Made by a program: the position numbers and the translations under genes
Source: Laccaria trichodermophora
Taxonomy: Eukaryota > Basidiomycota > Agaricomycetes > Agaricales > Hydnangiaceae
DNA: 64,000 bases
Assembly (NCBI GenBank): GCA_018417955.1
Contig: JACTVC010000001.1
Span: 2,666,001 to 2,730,000 of the forward strand
Reading direction: 5' to 3'
Part shown: one piece after another, positions 57,901-64,000 of the stretch
How positions within the stretch are numbered: position 1 is the first letter of the stretch
How the letters are laid out: the number at the start of each line of letters is the position of its first letter
The notes under the pieces: model-generated
What the model saw: only the letters and a program-made list of their open reading frames with translations
What the model was told of the DNA's origin: nothing
The model's database searches: none

Positions 57901-58156
57901 TCGATGCATTCTTGTTCAATTTCGTTGGACCCTTCGTCGTCGAAATTTCCTGGTTCGTCATCCCCAATCTCGCCAATAGGAGTGGTTCTCCGTTGTCTAC
58001 TGTCTGAAGGTTCTGGGGTGTATCGTCCGACATCGCCAATCTGTCGAGTAATGTCGGATTCCTCGCGTTGGTTGTCCTCACGTTGGTTGCCCGCATTCTC
58101 TCTAATAGTGTCGGAGGATTCATTCCCTGGTACTGCAGATGCGAAGAGTTCTGCAT
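54911..58156 (-). CDS. Reverse transcriptase-RNase H polyprotein of the Ngaro element
   Basis: Open frame of about 1,081 residues from the ATG at 58156. The first 475 residues overlap gag in another frame and include TLLERM, TLLDRL and LLLARL repeats. The RT part has VTDQSAGKYSLN, SPRVLYKSDVAEAYRLL (first catalytic Asp), AFGGRGSGCNWIAFMS and the TYSDDSFG box. RNase H follows: TIYCDACLEGMGFW (Asp), FYFEALCVLSAI (Glu), LIYTDNDNTVAIFN (Asp) and GELNYIADAISR. All catalytic residues are present. No methyltransferase domain is seen, which separates Ngaro from true DIRS elements. Confidence 0.9.
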   Translation of the reverse strand: MQNSSHLQYQGMNPPTLLERMRATNVRTTNARNPTLLDRLAMSDDTPQNLQTVDNGEPLLLARLGMTNQEISTTKGPTKLNKNASSKWMTSLRASDPTKSPSSKHCQPSYQSSTSTHQGLRERKTQPWNITQKRLTRFKPCLLRRLGEVESPETHWNQSGEAQTQHSLLDPLTAMPKSTNSSLKSVETQRDPSFSLHKTIPTTISILTDPPTRNGEFSSLRCPGTPEKKKQEEMVTKTVRNHEEFFTSSLETSKSLNSGSKLLELHPSVSLHPSGTISSEDKPSTLTPCYPHCTTFQLLKRTLDAWDTLRSPSEDPNLQKRFKRVANGPAPGTPPSKRLNLLSPTESKNLGNTLNISKGISLPKSYPRIDESSSMTLPSGTRSVEAKMLYSPTPIDSRDFSQPLSCPTGLNPNTLGLDQSGHLEKRTRNQKFAIGSTLSMGAGTLPTIVVSDTLANDANEWVMGKNLAMSKKFLTHELRPKYLRYNIWDNGEHFSRSSADWSETASPLPTIPESELANPIVAKTINDNPHLFDIVTPIFVDRFEELLKSHPNQPFVLSVCRGLREGFWPWADTHIREYPDTLDYSLPDPDNPDEAEFLRNQRDHEIFKGRFSESFGDQLLPGMYCMPIFAVPKPHSTDLRMVTDQSAGKYSLNSMIPREDVIGYPLDNLQHLGEFLLSMHHRTPDSPRVLYKSDVAEAYRLLPVHPFWQIKQINRISGHLHVDRNNAFGGRGSGCNWIAFMSLVSWIVKKQRNIELLGTYSDDSFGPDHANNLAYYPPYNKLMPKNQVKLLQLWDEINLPHKESKQIYGSSLTIIGIQVDANTLSMTMPPDMLSELISAIHEFISSKHKFTLREWQRLAGWINWSFNVFPLLRPCLNNFYAKISGKCAPNKYIRINNAVRTDLTWAARHLVSDKGVRLIHHIHWDISSADITIYCDACLEGMGFWLPDKCVGYYSPVPGSTTEEQIFYFEALCVLSAIHHVVNVLHAPSSTKVLIYTDNDNTVAIFNTLRCLPHYNPILIDASDISITSGIHLRVLHIPGELNYIADAISREKFSVARQYVPDITISSFIPPQLPLGAPQK

Positions 58157-58166
58157 GGTCACTCAT
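56727..58166 (-). CDS. Gag-like protein of the Ngaro element
   Basis: Intact 479-residue frame starting 10 nt before the pol ATG and lying fully inside the pol frame. It is acidic and polar up to about residue 260, then has a more ordered part (KDCEESRRILHLFARDFKVV; FPHREQELREYAEYIEGHFS). The C-terminus holds a CCCH-type finger (CNRFNSVNGCRNSADDCRFRH) shifted next to a zinc knuckle CKRCKRMGHGEKSC. Such finger pairs are typical of nucleic-acid-binding Gag of basidiomycete retroelements. Confidence 0.85.
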   Translation of the reverse strand: MSDHAELFASAVPGNESSDTIRENAGNQREDNQREESDITRQIGDVGRYTPEPSDSRQRRTTPIGEIGDDEPGNFDDEGSNEIEQECIEQMDDIVESFRSNEITKLKALSTIISILDLNPSRTEGAKDAAVEYYAKTLDEVQALSSSAIRRGRVAGNALESKRRSPDSTQPSRPTDRDAEIDELISQISRDSKRSKLQSSQDDSDNDIDFDGSSNKKRRVFESEMPWYTREEEARRNGNKDCEESRRILHLFARDFKVVKQWIQTSRTAPLGFPASEWDNIIRGQAVNLDAVLSSLHHISAPKENVGRVGHTEISLGRSEPAKKVQTSGEWTSAWNATIKAVKFAFPHREQELREYAEYIEGHFSAKVISAHRRIILYDIAIRNEVGGGQNALLTDTHRFSRFFSAIVMPDGIESEHARLGPKRSPGKTNSKSEICNRFNSVNGCRNSADDCRFRHACKRCKRMGHGEKSCDVKEVSNT

Positions 58167-58208
58167 AGGAGAAAATTGAGGAACGATGAATGCGTAGTAT
58201 TATGAATT

Positions 58209-58551
58209 TGACGAGAAGACAGCTGTAGAATACTGCGTAGACAAAGTAATATGTTATCACGAGAGCCTTCAATGATAAGTTAGATACATACCTGGCTGAA
58301 GGAGTGAGATGTTGAGACGAGAGCCTTGTGGAAAGGAGTCGTCTCATCCCACTCCTCAGCCATGAGAGATGAATCTAAAAATAGTTGAGTGTTAATCCAA
58401 GCGTGGATGGATATAAGTCGAGCAGCGGCTCTGGTTGCTGAGCAGCGGCTCTTAGTCGCGTGTCAGCGGACACGGCGACTGTGAATGTGCGCGTGCGAAA
58501 CGAGCCCTGGTCGGCTTTCATTGGACTTGAGTAAACTCAGTTTAAACTCGA
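58209..58551. repeat. Ngaro split direct repeat A1 (343 bp)
   Basis: Outer right copy, identical by eye to 53147-53489. On the element's own strand it is the 5' terminus and should hold the promoter. Confidence 0.92.
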
Positions 58552-58929
58552 TCAACTAAGACTTAAGGGTCTCCGAAAGGCACCGAGCGGGCCCTGATTA
58601 CCGATCAATTTCTATTTTAGGTCATTCTTTTCGAATTTATTTAGCCAAAACGGCTCGACAGAACCTTCCAATATTACAGGATCATTTGCCTCTCATCAAA
58701 AGCAGTTGATTGCACTATTTTTCATGATTTTTAGATCAATTCTCACGGTCCTGCCAAATTTTGAGGGCCTAAAAACCTTATTTGGAAGTTTATGAGGGAA
58801 CGGCTCGATAAAATTTGATGAAATTGGTATTGTTGGAATCGTCTCATCAATCCGCGTCGATTAAGACTATTTTCGAAGAATTTGGTAAACTTTGATATTT
58901 TTTGTTGACTTTGTTTGTCCGCGACTGTA

Positions 58930-61900
58930 ATTACCCCGTAAGTCCGTTAAACGTTTAGAGGTCACAGCTCCCTGAGGTGATATCATTGACTAACGCCAGC
59001 TTATGTTGTCAACATCGGCGATTTGACGGCGCGTTGGATAGCAGCAGATTAATGTATACAAAAAGGTACTACACGCAGTCTGCCTTCAGGCGCCCGCTAA
59101 AGTACGGAATTTGGGTGCATGCATTTACAACTTTCAACAAGCTGTGCTCAGCTTGCCGCAACGCCAGATTGGTAGGACCCTTCTAAGTACCCCCTTCTAG
59201 GTTCATCCAAAAGGCATCCCGTGTGGATTTCACGCGGCATCTAGCTGATAGCCCGCAGGGTCAACCAACGCGCAAGATCCTTCGAAGCGCACATGCGGGA
59301 GCGCCGCATTTCTGGCTCAGTTCATTATAATGCCCGAGAATTGTCTGGAGAAGTTGGCAATATGATGGACGTATGACGTCCTGTCGAATTCTTCTTCCCA
59401 GTTGAAGTTAATCGTCTCATCAGAGCATTTGACAGGTCCCCCCATCGAGTCGTGACTCGGAATCTTGGCGCCTCCTGCCGCCGGGAGAACGACTGGAGGT
59501 ATATCATAAGGTGATGAGGCCGATTGCCAGTGTCCCTCGGTTGATACGCACCATCAAAGAAACGAGGTTACTGATATCATCTGTCCTCGCTGTTAACATC
59601 ATTTAGAGATTGACCGCAGCCAGTAGTCTATCGAAAGGCGGCGAAAACGTGCAAACATTTTGAGTCTCGGCACACCTTGTCTTGTGACCAACAAAACCTG
59701 GATAGTCTTTGCCGTTTCCACCACGATTTTGAGCGCGCCGATGGGGCCCGGCACCTTGATCGTATCTAACTGGTTTTGACCTTGCTGATAGTGCGGAGCA
59801 GATGAGCGGCATCTGTAACTTCGGATGCTTAACAATGTCCGATGAATAAAAACAGGACTTGGGATTTAAATCGCATTCCGTGGCCAGATTCAACCACGAG
59901 AGCAGCACCTTCTCGATTTGTTTGTCGTACAGATGTGTACCCAGCATTTGATCTACGCCGTCGACGACGAATTGGCGGCCAAATTCATGAATATCTTCTG
60001 AAATGTGTACGCCAAACGGCAATCTCGAGGACCGGACCGAACTGGTCAGATGATAGCACGGAAAGGAAATGGGAATGGCATTAATCTGATTTGGCAGCAA
60101 CAACCCGACCATGCATTCTCCTGGCTAATGCGCCAAACCGCCCCTATCTCATGGACCTTGGAATCTTTGTGACTATCCTGCATTTATTCCCAAGCCAAAG
60201 AAGAGTCAGTAAACTTTTGACGCAGGTGTTACACGGATGTCCCCCAGAATGATCGCACAAATTCCAGAAATTGCCTCCTTTGAGTTCTCTCTAGAACTTC
60301 CCTCTACATTGAATTTTCAATTTGGTTGGAAGGGTTCGCCGCCAATTTGCCGCCCTCTTTACCATCGTTATTTGACCTTCAGGATGAGGAAGGTCCAGTC
60401 GCGTCCGTTCGTCAAACTGGTACCAATCCTGGGTTTGCGCAATTTGATGAGCAAAGAAAGGCCTGAGAATCTGTGAGCAGGAAATATAGATTGTTGGATT
60501 CTCGCCAAGGCCGCTGCATGAGGTACTCTCCATAAAGTTGACCAAGAGCATTTAGAGAACGGGAATGCTCGAATGCATGGGCTTTCATCGCAGAGGGAGT
60601 CGAGAGTGGTGGGAGGGATGGCCAACCCGCAGGCAGTAAAACGTCACTGTTCATGTTACGCGACCCTCTGAGAGAAAAAAATGGCGACACAGCACGTTCG
60701 TGGACCAGTGTTCCATAGCGCCAATCTCGTCTATCTTGACCGTCAAGATACCGCCTACAATCAATGCCTCGTCATGCCCAAAATCGGTCTGGTAAAACCT
60801 GTCAGACATCAGTATCCACGACGTCACTTCCCATATCTCACGGCAATCCCTTTTCGATTCCAGCATAAGTATAGGCGATAGCGTCCAGTTCGGGTTGTCG
60901 TCCTCTTCGTACACAACTCGCATGCCGACTTCAATATTTCCACCATTGTCTTGAGGTCCCTCACGACGTCTGAGTCGACCAGCTCAGAATGATAATCGCT
61001 CGAAGATGTTTCTAGATTCAAAAGTTGCTCTTCGTGAACTGACAGAATGATTTCGGCGTTTTCCGGAGCGGGTTGACTCGCTTTGTTCCAACTTTGTTCT
61101 CTGATATCCATCCCGCGATCTCGTCTATGTTCTGCAAACGCTCTCAAACCGGCCCTGCTCAAGACTGAAAAAAGCCAGCAGGTGTACAAGGGCCGCCTCG
61201 CTTCAAGAAATACTTATTTTGTGGACATGGCGTCGCGGAAACCCGGTTGAGAAGACCAAAAGTGATCTCCATATTTCAGCCCTCAAGTTCTCAAGCTCCA
61301 AGCCGTGTACGAATGGCAATCAACCCATGATGGGGTTGGTGTCGTCTGGAAAGCGTCTGTCCAATTCTAGCATCTAGGCTCCACAACCTCGAACTCCGTG
61401 ACAGGATCACATGCCACCTTATCTATGGCGTCCAAAGTGACGACTCGAAGACAAAAACTACCCTGTCAAGTCTTTTTTCTGGAACCAGTGGGCACCTGAA
61501 TAGGCGATTGATATATGGTTTCCTAGGGCTGTCGACGAACACCGACTTGAAAGATACGAACACTATCGCCTATCATGCGTCTACATCACATTGGAATCAT
61601 TTCTTCATTTCTGATCGGGCGGTGTTTATTTCCCCAGCAGTCAGAAAAAATTGAAGGTCGACCGACTTTTTTCGCTCTTCAAATATGTGCTAGATAAAAG
61701 TGTTTTCTCCCTCTCGGACTTCAAAGGGCGGCTCACATTAATTGAAATGCAGAATATGTGGAAAGGCGGCATACCTCGGCATTCTGGAAACATCTCAACA
61801 CCGTCTTAATCCCTCCAGCATCAAGAGACCTCGTGGTTGGTCCGACAACTCAAAGAACATATCCATTTTAGAGATCCGCTTGTGTCGACTCGGAGATTCC

Positions 61901-64000
61901 ACGTCTGCACTGCAATAGCGCTACAATGAATGGATCATCAAGCAGGATCGTAACCCGGCGGCCATCATCGTGCGTTTGAATTTTTATCTATCTTTTGTGT
62001 GTCCCAACTTGACTCCAATGTGATGCGGAGAACGTGAACTCGCCACGACTCAGAGCGTCTCGCTTGTAATCCACACGCTATTGTACTCGCTCTGGGAAAG
62101 ACAAGAGAGTGATTTGGGTGGTAGAGGACATAGCGCAAGGGTCAGGCCTAGGTGGGATTGTGAAAGTCGAGGTTCTGCCGTAACGGCCGAGCTCGGGCTG
62201 CCAGACTTCCGAAAAACGGAAAACCCATCCATGATTGTTCTTTCTTTTGTGAACTTCAGCCATTTTTTTCTTTCTTCACAATTGGAATCGAGTGACCGTC
62301 AGTAATAATTAATAAACGATCAAATCATCCCGTTAATATCGAGTAGCGGTACTGGCACGTAAGGTAGCTTTCCATTTAACCTGCGCAACCTATTCGCATT
62401 GATATAAAGCGTGGACTTACATCTAAGTATATCGTTATAACTTATAGGTATTTTTGAAGCAACGCCACATTATTACGATCGTGATTCGTGAACAGTCAGA
62501 TACTGATGCCATAAAACGCCTCTGATCCATCTCACTCCGAGTCGTGCTCAGGGTCCGTCATTATATTGAAAAAATCCCAATGGCATTGTTCCAAAATGTC
62601 AAGTTTTATTTATGGTAGAAGTTATCCACCGCCCCTTACTTATCTATCGAAAGGAAAGCTTACTAGTAGATTCGGAAGTGTGTCCCCCTGTGGCGGGGTG
62701 TAACATGTCTGTTTCTTTCTAGCACGGTGCAATTGCAACGATCTTGACGTTTTGCGCACTTATGATTTGACAGGCGTCAGCCATGGCCACGTCTCGAAAT
62801 TTATTTCGTTTGAGGAAAGTATGCCTGACACACGTTGCCAATGCTACGTGTCGTTTTCTGTATTTTTTTCCCCTCCCCAGTGCTCGTTAAGCTTGAAATA
62901 ATGGCGACGTGAGATCTGATTGGATGGGCCCTTGTCCTCCTTTTAGTTCGCTAGACGCCGACTCGGATGTGAAGCCTACGATCATCACCAAAATATCAGG
63001 TACGCGAAAAGATATCGCCAATCGCTCAGTTTCTGAAATGATATTCAGGTTTAACCACCTCAAATGTACAAATTGCGCATGCGAGGGATTATACACGGTT
63101 AGGCGATGACTAGTTTTGACCGTCCCGCGGCTGCGATCAGACGCGTTTTCGGGTTGGTATAGATTACTTTCGTAACGGTAGAGGTCGCCGTTTAATTGAG
63201 CTTGAAATGAACGGGATGAAGGGGCGCCCGCAGTATGTGATCGAGACTTGTTTAGGCGAGAATGTGGGATGCTGGTAGCCACGCGATGACTGGGCGTTGG
63301 GTGTGTTGCGCGCCTATTAAACCGTCGCACTTGCAGAAGTCGAAATAGAAGGCCTAGGTGCAATTGCGCGCTCGGGGAATGCGGTGTCCAATTCGCTCAA
63401 ATACAACAGATGGCGGGGCGGCGGGTGGTACGGTCACACCCGAGCGTTTTGGGGACACCAGACTCCGCGGTCATCGTCCTTGGTGGTTACAGCGTTCCAT
63501 TGATACAATGACTTTCGCGTACCTTCATTTTGTGATTTGCAGTATGTAGTGTATACAACATCACCCCCAAAAAAAATCGAGGGCATGGAATCTGATTCAG
63601 TAGAGAGTGTAAGAAATGACTGGGGAGGGCAACGGACCGTAAATCGCGCATGAATATGGGTAATTCGGAGCGATGGCACCATGTTTTGGGTGATGGTTTA
63701 CTAAATTATGTGATCGATGCTTGTAACTTGTAACAAGATCGAAGCAACCGCGTTTTTCGCGTGTAAGCGGAATCCGCTCGAGGCGACTGAAAACGATGTT
63801 TAACCTCATCTTAAACGAATGCAGGATGGGGGTATATACAGGCTGCTCACGTTCTGGGGGACGGCGGTCCGGATCGAAGGGCGCTGTGGGGGTTTATTTA
63901 ATTGCGCAAAGTGCCGATAAGGTGTTGTCTGTATGGGCAAAGAAGGGTGTCATGTCGAGAAAAGAATCGCAGGGATGCATCATGATTTTCGGTGTGCTTC
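58930..64000. other. Gene-poor region with possible relics
   Basis: No intact gene I can support. Minus-strand frames at 60651-60923, 60824-61189 and 60412-60690 overlap or abut and might be exons of a decayed gene, but no domain is recognisable. 61200-64000 shows nothing beyond short frames. Confidence 0.4.
59599..59835 (-). pseudogene. Possible fragment of an NLR-like N-terminal region
   Basis: The minus-strand frame contains IKVPGPIGALKIVVETAKTI. A V-PG-x-G-x-LK-x-x-VE motif is common near the N-terminus of agaricomycete NACHT/STAND proteins. The frame is short, has no NACHT domain nearby, and the assignment is weak. Confidence 0.25.

Larger units (their letters stand above)
52975..58551 (-). 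mobile_element. Complete Ngaro-type (DIRS order) tyrosine-recombinase retrotransposon
   Basis: The element is 5,577 bp and reads on the minus strand: repeat A1 (58209-58551), gag/pol/recombinase frames, repeat B1 (53490-53611), repeat A2 (53147-53489), a 50-bp spacer and repeat B2 (52975-53096). This A1-ORFs-B1A2-B2 order is the split direct repeat design of Ngaro elements. B1 and A2 touch exactly at 53489/53490, a copy of the circle junction of the outer ends. It encodes reverse transcriptase, RNase H and a tyrosine recombinase, no methyltransferase and no integrase, and makes no target duplication, as expected for recombinase-mediated integration. Confidence 0.93.
52670..58927. mobile_element. 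Tc1/mariner-like TIR element split by the Ngaro insertion
   Basis: Inverted ends CAGTCGCGGACAAACAAAG lie at 52670 and (inverted) ending at 58927, each flanked by TA (52668-52669 and 58928-58929), as expected for Tc1/mariner target duplications. Removing the retrotransposon leaves about 680 bp without a transposase frame, so this is a non-autonomous element. The outer position shows it is older than the retrotransposon inside it. Confidence 0.75.

Noticed and set aside
1..64000. CRISPR arrays, bacterial operons or prophage
   Set aside because: The sequence is eukaryotic, with spliceosomal introns throughout; no spaced short repeats of that type are present.

Overview
The window is nuclear DNA of a mushroom-forming basidiomycete (Agaricomycetes). 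The evidence is short introns of about 45-65 bp with GT-AG ends in most genes, fungal housekeeping proteins (Urm1, Rcf1, Isd11, Ppx1, Emc2, a trifunctional Fol1, Sec11, Mtg2), an expanded-type G-alpha protein, an F-box/LRR protein, and an Ngaro-type tyrosine-recombinase retrotransposon. Splice sites below were placed by hand from reading frame and protein motifs, without transcript data.

Layout. 1-5.5 kb: a small membrane protein, an F-box protein, URM1 and RCF1. 5.5-19.7 kb: a region of tandem segmental duplication. One intact ISD11 has two broken partial copies. Two intact aquaglyceroporin genes (A, B) are followed by a decayed third copy (C). A two-exon gene of unknown function lies between B and C. 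20.8-25.5 kb: a G-alpha-like GTPase with an altered switch II, a secreted chorismate mutase and a Ser/Pro-rich protein. 26-33 kb: a compact housekeeping block with PPX1, EMC2, FOL1 and SEC11; EMC2 and FOL1 are divergent with about 56 bp between start codons. 33-40.5 kb: tandem copies of a four-TM protein gene (two intact, at least two relics), interrupted by two non-autonomous DNA transposons with clear target-site duplications and matching empty sites in sister copies. 40.8-46.8 kb: four tandem hemerythrin-like genes with the same five-exon structure and conserved TATA boxes. 47.5-52 kb: a pseudokinase, a small unknown protein and the mitochondrial Obg GTPase MTG2. 52.7-58.9 kb: a complete Ngaro retrotransposon with identical split direct repeats, inserted inside an older Tc1/mariner-like TIR element. 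58.9-64 kb: gene-poor sequence with weak gene relics.

The known parts work in ordinary pathways: iron-sulfur assembly (Isd11), respiratory supercomplexes (Rcf1), tRNA thiolation/urmylation (Urm1), folate synthesis (Fol1), ER insertion and signal-peptide cleavage (Emc2, Sec11), mitochondrial ribosome assembly (Mtg2). The less ordinary content is the nested retroelement with a gag frame embedded in the pol frame, the amplified hemerythrin array, precise intron loss between aquaporin paralogues, and the two catalytically altered signalling proteins.
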